NCBI GenBank assembly: GCA_001598975.1
Contig: BBXU01003224.1
Span: 1-50,762 of the forward strand
Direction: 5' to 3'
DNA from: Parachlorella kessleri
Taxonomy: Eukaryota; Chlorophyta; Trebouxiophyceae; Chlorellales; Chlorellaceae
DNA: 50,762 bases
Shown here: one piece after another, positions 1-12,069 of the stretch
Layout of the letters: each line of letters begins with the position of its first letter
How positions within the stretch are numbered: position 1 is the first letter of the stretch
The notes under the pieces: model-generated
The model's input: only the letters and a program-made list of their open reading frames with translations
Databases searched by the model: none
Told to the model about the DNA's origin: nothing
Translations under genes and position numbers: made by a program

Positions 1-544
1 TCCCCTCGCTGGCAGCCTCCTGGGCCGCGGTGTTGAGTCAGCTGGTGAAGCCGGACCCCAGGCTTGCAGCTTACCTACTCGTCAGCGTAGTGTCATGGTG
101 CAGTAGCGTGGGGTGTCTGGCTATGTTGGGTGCGAGGACCCGGCCTTGCACTAATGGTGGTTAGGATGGCTAGGAGCAGCTGCTGCCAAGTTTGGACACT
201 CTCAGAAGCTGACTATGGTTGAGGGAAGCCAGTGTCCACGATCGGGGGGGGGGGGGGGGGGGGGGGTCGGCCAAATTGTACCTGGTACCGAAATGGTTGA
301 GATGCCAGCTTGAAGCGGCGACTGAATAGTCGCCAACTGCCAGACAAACTTGTATGAAGGGCGGAGAGCACCCTGCCTGCATCTCAGTCCCCGAGAGCAA
401 AAGCTAGTGCTATTGCGCGTGTGCCCTTTGCCAACCATATTTCTAGCATGGGTGGCAGATGTGCAACAGGGAGTAGAGCTGGGCTGAACTGGACTGGATT
501 GACAGGGCTGAATGCAGAATGTTTTTGTTAATTTTGGGATGCAG
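1..544 (+). other. Intron (or last part of one) of the SNU114 gene
   Basis: This stretch has no reading frame matching the expected upstream part of SNU114 and ends in a 3' splice site (tgcag at 540-544) directly before the recognised exon. I therefore read it as intron; the preceding exon lies left of the window. It contains a 23-base G homopolymer (244-266). Short open frames here are low-complexity and show no family resemblance. Confidence 0.55.
244..266 (+). repeat. 23-base poly-G homopolymer
   Basis: An uninterrupted run of 23 G on the plus strand (C on the minus strand) inside the presumed SNU114 intron. Long G runs can form G-quadruplexes in DNA or pre-mRNA and are unstable in length; the exact length here may also be limited by sequencing accuracy. 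Confidence 0.95.
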
Positions 545-1012
545 GCACTGGCGCGCGACTTCATGGTGAAGACCCGCCGGCGCAAGGGCATGAGCGACGA
601 CGTGTCCATCAACAAGGTTAGTAGGGCCGGCCAGATATCGTGGAAGCACATGTAGCCTTCTCTGGGGGCGTGGTCGTCTGTTGGTCTCGGGCAGCAGTGG
701 GTGGGCACGCATGGCGGCGGCAGCTGCGGGCTGGCAAGCCATGAGACGTCCCCTTGTTGTAGGGTTTGGCAGCTGGCTCTTGTGCTACGGCACGGACCGT
801 AAGCGGTTTGCTGTATCAGCAGTATTAGAGCGAGGAGCCATGTGGAGTTTCCACACAAGTGATGACATGTTACTGGGGTGGCTTGGGCAGCTCAAGGCTT
901 TGTTCAGAACTGTCGTCCAACTGAGCCTTGCCAATCTCACTGCCTGCAGTACTTCGACGACCCCATGTTGATAGCCTTGGCGGGCCTGGAGGCGGAGGGC
1001 GCAGCTTACTAA
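545..1012 (+). CDS. SNU114: U5 snRNP GTPase SNU114/EFTUD2, last two exons (partial)
   Basis: Two exons, 545-616 and 950-1012, join in phase 0 across a GT-AG intron and encode the C-terminal 44 residues of the spliceosomal EF-2-like GTPase of the U5 snRNP. The signature is ARDFMVKTRRRKGMSDDVS followed by YFDDPMLIALA, which closely matches the conserved C-terminal tail of SNU114/EFTUD2 as known in animals and plants. The tail ends EGAAY and a TAA stop at 1010-1012. The protein drives spliceosome activation and disassembly in the nucleus. The GTPase domain and all earlier exons are outside the window. The family assignment is strong; the phase of the missing upstream junction is unknown. Confidence 0.93.
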
Positions 1013-1140
1013 TCGTGACTCAGCTTCTACTGGAGGACACGGGTTATAGCTACGAGGCAGCAAGCGGCCTGATTTAAGGCCAGGGTGTGTCGGGATGAGG
1101 GGGGGGGACATACTTATGTGTTCATGGTGGCTGGCAGTGC

Positions 1141-1228
1141 GGGAACGCACAGGAAACCACGTACATGTTTATGGCTGTCAGCGAGGGAACGCACAGGAAA
1201 CCACATACATGGTAATGGCTAGGACGGA
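1141..1228 (+). repeat. Tandem duplication, unit ~44 bp
   Basis: Two adjacent units begin gggaacgcacaggaaaccac, at 1141 and at 1185. They differ by a few substitutions in the second half. Confidence 0.85.
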
Positions 1229-1380
1229 AGTGCAGCGGACTTGCGAGGCTTGAGGGCCTGCCTGTGTGGGAGGGGGGCCATGCCTAAGAGTCTGTGAGCA
1301 TGCAGCGGGGCTGCGAGGCGGGGCTTGTGGGCCTGCCTGTGTGGGAGGGGGGGGGCCATGCCTAAGAGTCTGTGAGCATA
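1229..1380 (+). repeat. Tandem duplication, unit ~72-78 bp
   Basis: Two adjacent units share gggcctgcctgtgtgggagg, a G run of variable length, and the ending ccatgcctaagagtctgtga. The length difference is mostly in the G run and in a few inserted bases. Confidence 0.85.
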
Positions 1381-1890
1381 CTCCAGGTAGTTGTAGGACG
1401 GGTGGTAAGTATCTATGGACCCATTCAGTTGGTGATTTGGGATGATCTGCTAAGGCTCTCAGGGAGTGGGAAGTGGCCCACACAGCCTGACTGCTACTAG
1501 CCCAGTGTTGGCCTTGTGAACGCTCCAGCGTGCAACCATCCGGCTCAGGCGTTGCTGGGAACTCCTTAAGGGCCCGTACTTGCACATGTGAAGCTGCTTC
1601 ACTGCTCATGTGTGGCAAGCAAGCATGTTCTGCTATCAGTACGCTGGGTGTACAGCCTCTGCAAGCATGTTCACACTGCCGGTCCAAGCACACACACAAG
1701 ATGGATCATGGCTGACAGAAAGCGGCACCACAGCTTGGCCTGGCGGCCATCACTGCAGTACATACATGCACATCCAAGCTCCTAGGGACACTCCTCTTGT
1801 CAGAAAGTGCAGTGTTGCATCCCTGAGCTCACAGCATATGACCGCTCATCTCCTTCCGTGCCAACAGCAGAAACCAGCATTTTTTGTGGT

Positions 1891-1980
1891 AAACCCAGGG
1901 AGCATCCGCTTCCACGCGGGTATCTGCAACCAGCACTGGTAAACCCAGGGAGCATCCGCTTCCGCGCGGGTATTGGCAAC
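1891..1980 (+). repeat. Tandem duplication, unit 50 bp
   Basis: aaacccagggagcatccgct starts at 1891 and again at 1941. The second unit is nearly identical up to about 1980. It lies about 70 bp beyond the stop codon of the UBX gene, so it may be in that gene's 3' untranslated region. Confidence 0.85.
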
Positions 1981-2046
1981 CGGCGTCTCTCAACACACAG
2001 GATGTGGCGAGCACCAGCCGCACTCCTTTGCATTGGGTCTACCCAC

Positions 2047-5000
2047 TCACTGCTTCATCTCTAGATACAGTGCCTCTTGCTTGGCGCTGAGCCCGGCGTC
2101 TAAGAGGGTGAGAGCCGAGTGCTCCTCGAATGTCTTTCGGGGATACTGCGGCAGGTGGGTGGGCAGACAGAAACATTGGCGCAAGCGACCGATTTGGGAA
2201 CACCGCCGAACGGTTGGGGGTCCCTGCATATCTACCCTGGATGTCAAGAGTGGGTTGCTGCCCTGGGATCTTGCAAGGGCGCAGCATGGCAGGCGGTGGC
2301 ATCTCAGCGGAAAGCCAATCAGCAACCCCAGCAGGCAGAGCACCGCAGGGCTGCACACCGCTCAAAACTGCTGTCCTGTTGCAACCCCGCTCGCACTGCA
2401 GCTCACCTGCATGACTAAGTGGTAGGTGTGCGGCTTGAGGCCCTCCAGCCGCTGCACATCCACAAAGTCAAACAGGGACTGCACAAGGGGGGGGGGGGTA
2501 GGGTGTTCAAGGCATTATGTTTGCAAGCTATATCCCCCCTCCACTCCACTCCACTCCACTCCACCCCCCGGGGGGCAGATATGGGACTACTTCCACACAT
2601 GGCAGGCAGGCAGGCAGGCAGCACTCCATGTGGGCACTTCACCAGCACAGCCTCAACAACGCAGTAGTTCTCAAGGGGCTCACACCGGGCCACATTTCAT
2701 GGCCGCCCTACAGCTGGGGGAGGGCACCGCCGTCCATCGCACAAAACCCGGTGACAACCTGCGCCGCCTCACTCCCAGTGCCGGGCTGCCTACTCTCCGC
2801 ACTGCTCGCTCGGCTGCGTTCGGCCCACCTGCAAAAGGTCTGACTTGCGGAACCGTCTGCCGATGCGGCTGCCGCCTGGTAGCCTGATAAGGACATTCAC
2901 CACCCCATCGCCACCGTCGTTCGCCGGCTCTGGGGGCAGCGCCGCCTGCTTGCTGTTGAGCGTGCGCTCTATCCTGCAGCAGACAGGTTGGAGCCATGCC
3001 ATGTGCGAGTTCAGGCAGTGCTAGTAGCTTGCTCAATCTCTTCAGGCTCCTCGCCTCCTGCTTACTTCCCAGCCCTGCAATTCTCACATCTCATCCGCAT
3101 CCCGCAAGTTCCTGCCCGGTCTGTGCAGTGGGGCACAAGCAGTGGTTTGGAGTAGCCCGTCGGTAATGACCCCACAGGCGCAGCTCAGCCAAGCCGATGC
3201 AGCAGCAGCCGGCCAAGGAAAGCCAGCCCAGTGTGGGTCCTTGCCTGTCCGCATCCTCCTGCTGCCGCCGCTGCTCCGCCTGCTCTGCCTCCCGGGCAGC
3301 ACGCTCTGCCTGCTCTGCCTCGTGGCGGGCGCGCTCCTCGGCAGCCTCCCGCTCCATGTCCGCCTGAGCATAGCACAGCATGGCACAGCACAGCATAGCC
3401 TCATTTCAATCCATGAACCACGATGATTTAGGATGCCGCCCTGTATGCTGAACTATACCTGCTGTGCTGTATGCCCTAGCATAGTCCAGAATGGCATGGA
3501 CCTCGCGACCGGAGGACAAGTGGTGTGCCCAGGCTGACATGGCCTTTCCAGAAGTCACCAAAGCAATCCCCAGTGTTCGAAACCTCCCATCGACTCCCAT
3601 GAGGTCGCGAATGAACAAAGGTCAAGCATGCACGTCTGTGAGCCCGCTTGCACCTGCAAGCTCTCATAGTAGGCGGCGTCCTGCTCCTGCCTCAGCGTCT
3701 GCCGCTCCTGGGCTCCAGGCGACAGGGCACGCGCTCGGTAGCGAGGGTCGTTACCAAAGTCTGTAGGACATCACATCATTAAAGCTTGTGCATGTGTCCG
3801 CAGGTTCAAGTAAGTATAAGATGGCAGAATGTTTTTAGCATGTTCATCACCCACCACACCCACCAGCAGCGCTACACAAGTCCTTTATAGGACAGACCCC
3901 ACCACCAAGGGACAGCTGCTGGCCCCCTTAGACACCCTATCATATTGACTCTACCCAAGGTCCTTCGCTGCGGTTGCAAATCCAAAGGTCCTTTAACGCC
4001 CAACATTTGTAGGCTTGAACCAACAACCCCCAGCTGGGTGCAGACAAACTGCCATGGCAGCTATTTTGAAGGGCTTGCCACACACCTGGCAGCTGCCCCT
4101 CGTACGCGCCCCCCGTCAGCGCCGCCAGCAGCATCCGCTGCTCCTCCAGGTCCACGTCGTCAGGCAGGTCCATGGGAATATCCACGTTGATATCCCCGGG
4201 TATATCCACGTCCACCTGTCCCTGCGACTGCTGCTGCTGCGGGCGCAGCTGCACACCCCCCAGGAGGTCCAGCCCCTCCTCCACGCTCCCTCCACGGCTG
4301 CGGACTCCGCCGCCGCTGCCGCCGCCGCCGCCCCCGCTGCCGCGCCCGCTGCGACGGCGGCCGCCATCCTCCTCCAGGCTGCGACTGCGGTGGTGGTGGA
4401 GGGGGAAGTAGGGCCGGGACGGCGGCTGCTGCCGCTGCGGCTCCTGCTGCTGCTGCTGGGGCTGCGTGGAGCGGCCGAGGCGGGAGGGCTGGAGCCCAAA
4501 GTCGTCATCTTCGTCATCCATCACCCCAAAGCGCTGGCCTGCAGGTTGCATGGGCGCAGCAACTATCTGCTGCCACACTTGCACGGCCCAGAGGCTGCAT
4601 GTATTGTTCTTGGTTCAGATGGCCCCTTATGTCTCGCCCAGGCCAGGTCACCTCAAGCTAATCTTCATCCTCTAAGCACGTCAATGAGGGCGCCAGCCTT
4701 CCACAGCACGTAGGCCTCTTGCGCCATCCAGGCCTGATCAACATGCACTGAACAACGCTCCCTAAACTGCCTGTCCTAATTTGCCCTTGTGCAGCACCTA
4801 GGGAAGATGTGCCAGGTTGCCCGTTGCCAGGTAGCCCGTCGCCAGCACTGGGTACTGCTTAATGCAGCACAAAGCCCAAAGCCTAAGGCCCAGCCACCAG
4901 CACTTGCGGGTCTCTGGCCCCTACCCACCCAGCTTGTGCCTAGCCCTGTCCTGACTACCGAAGCCCACTCACCTAGCATCTGCAGGTCTCTGTCCACAGA

Positions 5001-5810
5001 GCCCGCCCCCGAGGGCCTGTTGCGCCGCTGCCGCCGCGCCCTGGCCCCCGCTGCGCCCGCTGGGCCCACCGCAAACTCCTCATCCAGCGAGCCCACAAGC
5101 TGGACTTCGCTGTCGCCATTGTCTATCACGGGGGGAGCGTCCTCCATGTGGCGAGAGGGCGGCCGGTGGCTGGCAGGGAAGTTGCTGGCCAGCACGCGAA
5201 GGTCGTCATCGTCATCATCGGCGATCTGTGATTAACATATGTACAATTTTTGTAGAGTTCCCCTTACAACCCTGTTGTGCACCCAATGTGAGGTAGTACC
5301 TGTTAAGCCGCAAGGCAGCCCCTGCACTTAAAGTCAAGCCTTCTTGTGGACGCTGACACTCACAACCGGTCCATATTCTATCACCCACCTCAATAGGCTG
5401 GCTACGTGGGAACGCTGCGGCCCCTGCTGGTGCCGGCTGTCGCACTAGCCCCTCTTCAGGCTCTTGCACAAAGGCAGCACCTGCATCCCAGCCACCAGCA
5501 TTCGCCGGTCCATGGTTGCCATGGCCTACACCGCCAGACTCCAGGTAGAAGGCCACCGCATTGTTGAGATCCTGCAACAAAGGCAAGCACACTCCTGAGT
5601 GCTTTGCAAGGACAGGGCACCAAGGACAGCAGGCTAGTCCTGAGCGCCGTGGATGGAACAGCAAGGCAGGCCAATACTCTGTGTGGGTCACGAGCAACGG
5701 AAGGTTCCATCCCTGCGCACCCAGTGATGTGCATCAAGGACGTGCTCAGCCACTCCTCGCGGTGAATCTGTTATGGAGCAGAACATAGTGATAGCTTCTT
5801 CATGATCCAT
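2047..5810 (-). CDS. UBX-domain protein with N-terminal UBA-like domain (plant PUX type)
   Basis: Nine exons (5810-5721, 5571-5389, 5225-4973, 4538-4086, 3760-3654, 3363-3245, 2973-2829, 2478-2407, 2145-2047) join in consistent phases to 506 residues. Residues 1 to ~43 form a UBA-like domain (MDHEEAITMFCSITDSPRG, then DLNNAVAFYLESGG), as in p97 adaptors that bind ubiquitin. A long acidic, Gln/Gly/Ser-rich linker follows, then a helix EEQRMLLAALTGG. After that comes a charged coiled segment (QTLRQEQDAAYYESL, and a Glu/Ala/Arg-rich stretch ending near residue 380). The C-terminal UBX fold runs from VVNVLIRLPGGSRIGRRF through VQSLFDFVDVQRL to YPRKTFEEHSALTLLDAG. UBX domains dock on the Cdc48/p97 ATPase, so this is probably a ubiquitin-recruiting Cdc48 cofactor. 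No thioredoxin-like UAS domain is seen. Intron 6 has a GC donor (3244), supported by the frame across it. Confidence 0.9.
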
Positions 5811-6141
5811 GGTGCACTGCTGGGCGAACGAGGTTCCACACTGAACTTGCTGCTGTCCCAAAGTACCAGCTTCCCACCGAACGAGCCCACTAAGAATCTG
5901 CGTAACCCAGCTCCGTTTGGACTATCTTGACAATACTTGGTTGCCTGTATTTGGGGCTAAAGTGAATAAGGAGAGCAGTCCAATCATGACGCAATGATGA
6001 CCAGGATGCGACTAACCCATATTTCGATGGAAAGTGGATCGTTTCTGCAAAAAAGTATTTCTTAATTGTTAAAAGAGGTATTCCTTTCCTCAACTCCTGT
6101 ATTACACAGCGCTTTGCAGAGGACGCGCAGAAAACCGCAGG
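5811..6141. promoter_or_regulatory. Shared upstream region of the UBX and CTL genes
   Basis: Only 331 bp separate the start codons of two divergently transcribed genes (UBX protein to the left, CTL to the right). Both promoters and 5' untranslated regions must fit here, so it is a candidate bidirectional promoter. I saw no clear TATA box or known operator. The right half is more A/T-rich than its surroundings. Confidence 0.5.
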
Positions 6142-9100
6142 ATGACTTGTGGTTGTTGCTGCTGCGGGTTGGAAGAGCCGGAGGAAGAGGAGCAGGTGGG
6201 ACCTCAGACCTCTCGTTACAATGGCTCGTCCAAGGCAACGGGGCTCGCTATTTGTCCTTATAGACAAACGAATATTAGTGGGCTACTTCTACCCCAGAAC
6301 TGCCAGACTTACCCAACACTTGCCAGGGGACGACTGCACGAGTATGTGCTTGTAGGCAGTGGCAGTGAAAAGGAAGTGTCGTGACATTATTTTCCTGCTG
6401 TTCTTTCTGGCCTTCTGTTCCGGCGCCGGCTATGTCTGTGTCAGAGGGTTCAAAGAAGGCGACCCTAAACGGTTGTACTACGGCATCGACAGTTATGGCA
6501 ATGTATGCGGCAGCAATAATGACTGGAATGGCGATGGGAACGGCCCAGACCTCAGGCAGCAAAAGCGTCTCCACTTCCTGAACCCCTTCGAGCTGCTGAA
6601 CCCGCTCAACTACCAGTATGCCAAGGCAGTCTGCGTGCCAGAGTGCCCAAGTGCATCAGATGTGTGTGGCGTGGGCTCTTCTTTGCCGTGCACACAGCCA
6701 AATCAGTATAGGTGTGTGCTGAATACCACAGCAGGTGGGGTGCTGTTTGTCATGAGCGACTGCGACTGTTGCTGATAATAATCATTAACGGAGTTCTGCC
6801 TGTGCAATATGTACTGCCCAGGGTAGCCTGGGTTTCGCACTCGCAGACGTAATGTTTGGGGCCTTGTTTGCCCTTGCTGTCTTGCGCCAGGTGCCCCTAC
6901 TATGCGGTCGCTGAAACGCCAATACCGAACACTCTCACCGGTGTGAGCAGCCCCTGGTCCGTTGACTACTTTAGCCAGCTGGGCTCTACGACCTCCAGCT
7001 GTTCTTTCAGCACCAGCGTCCTGCCCAGCCAGTTCCAGGCTGCCTTCCACCTGACCAACTATGCTTCCTTGGGGCTTACACAGTGCGGGGCCTACTATCA
7101 AGCACTGTCAGAGCTGCCAGGCAAGGGCCCCTGCTACCCCGTCTTCGTGCAAACGGCCGAGTTCATGCACAGGTGACTCACTAGTTGCACTCACGTGTTA
7201 TGCAAGGCTCACAATGCGGTCTGTGAGGATAGTGCCTGAGCAGGACGAACACAACTCTTGGCATAGCAGGCATTGCAGCAGGTACCTGGTTGCTGCCTGC
7301 CAGCAGTAAGCCTGAAAGATGCTGTGCCTTAATTTTAAGGTGCATGCTGGCAGGTGCATACCGAAGCTTCCAGCAGGACTTACCTCAGTGACCAGCAGCC
7401 TAGGCGGCCTAACAAGCGCATCCATGAACAATAACAGGTTGGCTGTGCAATGGGCTAGCCTCTTCTCTTGGCAGCAGGAACTGGAGCCGCCATCACTCCT
7501 CCCATGTGCCTGTGCCAGGCTGAGCAGAGCACCCAAAAGTGTCAGCCAATTCAAGATGCAGGGACCGCCTGCAGCGATATATAGGCGACATAGGTCGCGG
7601 TCTTACACTGATCCTGGCTGCAGGTAACCCTGAAATCAGTTAGTTGGCCTGCAGCTAAGGGTGGCGTATGGGACAGCAATGTTTGTACTTGCCCATTCGC
7701 TCGATCAGTTGTCGCCCAGATGCACGAATGTTGTTGTGTATATGCAGGGCTGGGAGTTAGCCTTGTGCTCTCTGTTATCTGGTTCATCTTCCTGCGCTAC
7801 TTCGCTGGCCTCATGGCCTGGCTTACGGTCCTCGCTGCCAACGTGCTATTTATTGGGTGTACCATCCTCTGCTATCAGAAGGTGTGGAGCTCTGTTGTGG
7901 CACATCGCTTTGACAAGCGCTTGTACTAAAATCATTACATGAACTGCAGGGAAGCCTCAGCGACTGCGCTCCAAATAAGGCATCTTGTGTCTATCCTGTG
8001 CCAATGTCCCTGAAGAAGCATGGCTGACACAGATGAGAAATGGGGGATCTTGCTCCCATGCAGGCTGGGATGCTAACCACCTGGGGTACTGTAGGGGCCA
8101 AGCTATCAGCTGAGCTAGGCAATGTGGCCCAGGAGGCCGACCCCAGCGAATCAGACCGGCACACCTGGGAGCTTGTAGCTTATGTGATGTCGGGGCTGTC
8201 AGCTTTGCTTCTGATTGTCTCCCTCTTCATGATCCCGCGGATCAAGGTGCGTAGATATCATTTCAAGCTGGGTGTTGGGAGGGCCTGGAAAGGGTGACTG
8301 GGGATGTCCGACAGGCACTCGGTCCAGGTTTGGCCGCATTTGCAAAACTAGGCGGATTTTGGTCCTGGCAGTCAGGAAATTCATTAATCCTGCATTGCAT
8401 ACAGTGTGTCATGCTAGTTCTTGAGGCATAGCATGAAGACCCACACGTGGCCCTCGTGCACTTGAGCACTGCATCCCCTGCAGGTGGCCGTGGCTACACT
8501 CAAGGTTGCCAGCCAAGCCCTTGGCCACGTTCCCAGCGTTTTTTTCTTTCCTGTGTTTCCGTTCCTGGTCACTCTTGCTTTCACTGCGTACTGGGTGGTT
8601 CTGGCTGCTTATCTGTACAGGTGGGCATAAGGCACCAAATTACTCACTGCTTGTGAATTGTCGTTGTTAAAGCTGTGAAAGTGCATCAGGCAACATGCAA
8701 AAAATGGTGCAGCTGCCTGTCTTGTGCTGTGGCCCTAGAGTTCCCTCACGGCAACCCTGACCCTGAATTTTTAGATGGGTGGCGCCAAACACACCACTAC
8801 AAGGTGTTGTTGCAGTGCTGGCGACATCAACCCACACTACCGCAGCAGTTCTCATACATCACCCGTCTCAACAGTGACTCTCCAGGTTAGTTGGGAATTT
8901 GAACCACCACCTGTGACTTCCCCGCAGCCTTGGTTGAGGTCAGGCTTGCCCAGACAAATTGGTGGTCTGGCATCAACTTATATAATTTCCGCATGTGTGG
9001 GAGATGGCATCAGCCGTGCTTGCTGCTGCTGCAGGACCTCTTGAGTCTGCCAGCTGTGTCCGGGTCTGTGGCTTCCTTGAACCTGACGGGACTGCACGGA

Positions 9101-11354
9101 GACAATCTGGGAGTGCAGAGCGTGGACCCGGCTAACCTTACAGATGCAACCTGTGCCAACGACCCCAACTGCTACTATAGCATCGACTGGAACACCCAGC
9201 AGAAGTACCTCTTCATCTACCACCTCTTCTCACTGCTGTGGATCTACCAATTCATTATTGGATTTGGGTGAGGACATAGTCTGGCGGGAAGGTTTGCAGT
9301 CACCAACCTTCCAAGGTTCTGCAGGATAACCATAAGCCCCTGCCTTCGCCCCAGAGGCGCCTGTCTGTTAGGAATCTGCATGTTGCCCGGCCTGCCAACT
9401 CGGGTCCAAGTGCTCATATGGTCCTGGCTTGGCTGCATGCAGGTATGTGTCTATTGCAGGCGCAGTGGCTCATTACTACTGGAGCGGTGGGGATAGCAGC
9501 AAGATGCCCAGGCTACCTCTGCTGCGGTCTGTGGGGTATGCCCTGACCTACCACTTGGTATGTCCAAATCGTGACTACCCGCTGCATTACGACACTTGCG
9601 CGATGAGTACCTATTGCCAGGCACCTGGGTCGCGGCTTGCTGCAAGCTTCCCATTGCCTTGTAGTAATGTGTGCTTGCAGTAATGTGTGCTGAGCCGCAA
9701 CAACAAATAACGTTAACGTTGCGTTGGCTGACAAGCTGCCATGGGTTGCTTTCAGGGCTCCATAGCCATTGGGAGCTTCATCATTGCAGTGATGCAGTTT
9801 GTGCGGCTCATATTTGAGTGGGTGGCGGCAAGGTTCAAGACACTGCAGGTAAACTGGAACGTAGTTGGATGTGCCTACATCACCAAATCTGCTCTGGCCG
9901 ACCATCAGTGGAGAGCATCAGCCTTTCCTTCGTAGGACAAGGCTGGCCTGAGATATGTCGTCTGGCTCATTCGCTTGGTGCTTTGGCTCCTAGAAGCCAT
10001 CCTCAAGTTCATAAATAGGAACGCCTTCATCATGGTTGCAGTTAAAGGTGCGACTTTGATTGTGCCGGGTCTGCCGTACTGGGCAGACCTCAGCCATACA
10101 CCCTAATTTACCTGCTCGTTCACGGCCTTTCGTAAGTGCATTCAATTGCAGGCAAGTCGTATTGCCGGTCTGCGGGCCGGGCTACAGTTCTTCTGGTGGC
10201 CAATGCCTTGAGGGTTGGGGCCGTCAATGTCATTGGAGACTTCCTTATATTTCTTGGAAAGCTGGCCGTCGCTGCTGGAAGTGGGGTGGTGGCGATATTT
10301 GGCGCAAACTTGGAGATGTTCTCTGATCCAGGTGAGCAAGGTCGACAGAGGTGCAGGCTTTTAAGTGCAAGACGCTGGGAGTGATGCTACCAAAGGTGCA
10401 GTCAAGCAAACCCCGATAGCTCTGTACACCTGTTAGTCAAAAGCTTGTCCGTTCTAGGGGAGAGTTTATTTTAGAGGTTGTCTAGGTGCTGTATGTGCCT
10501 GCAGTGGGGCACCCGGACACCTACTTAAGCAGCGCCATACTTCCAGTGGCCGTCACTGTGGCTGCTGCGTTCACAGTCGCCCATCTCTTCTTCTCGGTGG
10601 GTACAGCACTGCTATGCAAATATGGCCACAGTGAGTTCTTGCTTGCTAGGGATGACCCGTCCAGCATTGATGAGGCGTAGGCACCCTAAATTGACATTTT
10701 TGAGGGTGCAAATTAATCCTGATATCTATGTAATTCTTTACAGTGCTGGCTTCAGCTTATGTGTGCCCACTTGCTGCTCTCATGATTCTATGTTCCACTG
10801 ACCATCCGGCAACCCTCTGCCACCGCGCATAAGCTTCGTTTTTCATGCATGGACTTGGCCGCTGCAACAGGCATGGGGCAACTCGGGTGTCGCCCTCACC
10901 TGCGTGTGCAGGTGTATGAGATGGCGGTTGACACCATTCTGCTGTGCTTTTGTGAAGACTGCGAATCGCACAATGGGCATGCACGCTTTGCTCCCCAGTT
11001 GCTGTTGGAAGCTCTTGGGGAGGCACGCGAGGCAGCTGCCAAGGGGAAGGTGGGCCCGTGGCTATGCCTCCTAGCTACACAGGGGTAATGCAACCATTGA
11101 GTGGGACACTCATATGATTCCACGGAGGTTGACTGAGATCTGCGTACGCCCGGTGGAGGGGGCCCTTGTTGTTATCCCTGAATGTTGCATGTGCGCTCCT
11201 TTTCCTGCATTGATCTCGGTGATTTTGCTTGCTGTGGTTGCAGGTGGCAGACGACAACCGCAGCACATTCATTGTCAGCAAGGAGAGTGGCACGCCTGCT
11301 GCAGCAACACAGCGGGCAAGAGATGACTGGGAAATCATGTCTGGCAGAGCTTGA
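6142..11354 (+). CDS. Choline transporter-like protein (CTL/SLC44 family)
   Basis: Seventeen exons: 6142-~6234, 6356-6711, 6891-7172, 7354-7437, 7562-7623, 7748-7881, 8064-8246, 8484-8620, 8816-8885, 9035-9267, 9443-9557, 9756-9848, 9936-10047, 10152-10331, 10505-10596, 10912-11049, 11244-11354; about 824 residues. A Cys-rich start (MTCGCCCC) precedes RKCRDIIFLLFF, the first membrane segment. A large extracytoplasmic loop with paired cysteines follows (NQYRCPYYA, CGAYYQAL, NNNRCIP). The family core is clear: QRYIGDIGRGLTLILA, YHLFSLLWIYQFIIGFGYV, FINRNAFIMVAVKGKSYC, VNVIGDFLIFLGKL and the C-terminal VDTILLCFCEDCESHNG. The family are multi-span membrane proteins linked to choline/ethanolamine transport and phospholipid supply; in plants CTL1 acts in trans-Golgi trafficking. 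Exon 1's 3' end is uncertain: homology favours a GC donor at 6235 joined to 6356, but a GT donor at 6196 is also in phase. Confidence 0.93.
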
Positions 11355-12069
11355 GGACCTGCAGGCTATATCCTCCTTATTTGTACCTTGTGCCGTCCTA
11401 ATCATGTCGTTTGTACCATATTGCTGTCACAGAGCTGTTGCTGCTGGCACTTCCTCACCTTGCAGCAGGTGCATCCCGATGAAATGGTCACAACTTCTTC
11501 CCGGCAAATTGGTTGACAGGAGCTGTCAGATATGATAAGGTCATTGGTATTTTCTATGGTTTGTTGAAGCTCATCTGCTTGACTGATGCATGCATTCGAA
11601 GGGCTGGTGGCAGGGTCCCACGGCAGACACAGGTCACCACAAGAAACACGCAGTACTTGACTTTTATGGTAGTGCTGCTACAAGCAGACGTGCCGTTAAG
11701 TTGAGGGTGATCGTAAGTGAGTGCATATAGCTGGAGCCACCACCACCGGGAAAGCCTTGTAAGCTGGCTTGTAGCAGCACCCCCTTCTCAATGGTAGCAG
11801 CTGTCATTCTGCCCATCAATTGGCTATGGCGGGAAGCGGCCATGTGGGCGATGGACGGGGTTGGCTGCAAACCTCCAAGCTCTTATGTTTGCACGTTCCA
11901 TCATACGCTGGAGGATACTAAACACATTTTCTAAGGTTGGCATCGGCCGCACTTGTTGCCCGACCCCACACTCTGCTGGCCATAGGCTGCTGGCCATAGC
12001 GGCACGTTGATCACGCGAGAGGGCTCTGATTGGCGGCTGCTGCACTAGGGTGGACGCCAGCTGAGCCCC
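11355..12069. other. Gap between CTL and complex I genes
   Basis: This gap holds the CTL 3' untranslated region and the upstream region of the complex I subunit gene. No exon-like frame matched a family I know. A TGTAA motif at 11758-11762 is a candidate polyadenylation signal. The half from 11770 to 12069 presumably carries the promoter of the next gene; nothing specific was recognised. Confidence 0.5.
11758..11762 (+). terminator. Candidate TGTAA polyadenylation signal of CTL
   Basis: TGTAA is the usual polyadenylation signal in green algae. This copy lies 404 bases after the CTL stop codon. The motif is short, so the call rests on position only. Confidence 0.3.

Larger units (their letters stand above)
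1013..2046. other. Convergent intergenic region with short tandem repeats
   Basis: About 1 kb lies between the stop of SNU114 (+) and the stop of the UBX gene (-), so it should hold the two facing 3' untranslated regions. I see no exon-like reading frame. It carries three small tandem duplications (about 1141-1228, 1229-1380 and 1891-1980). No clear TGTAA polyadenylation signal was found for either gene. Confidence 0.6.
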
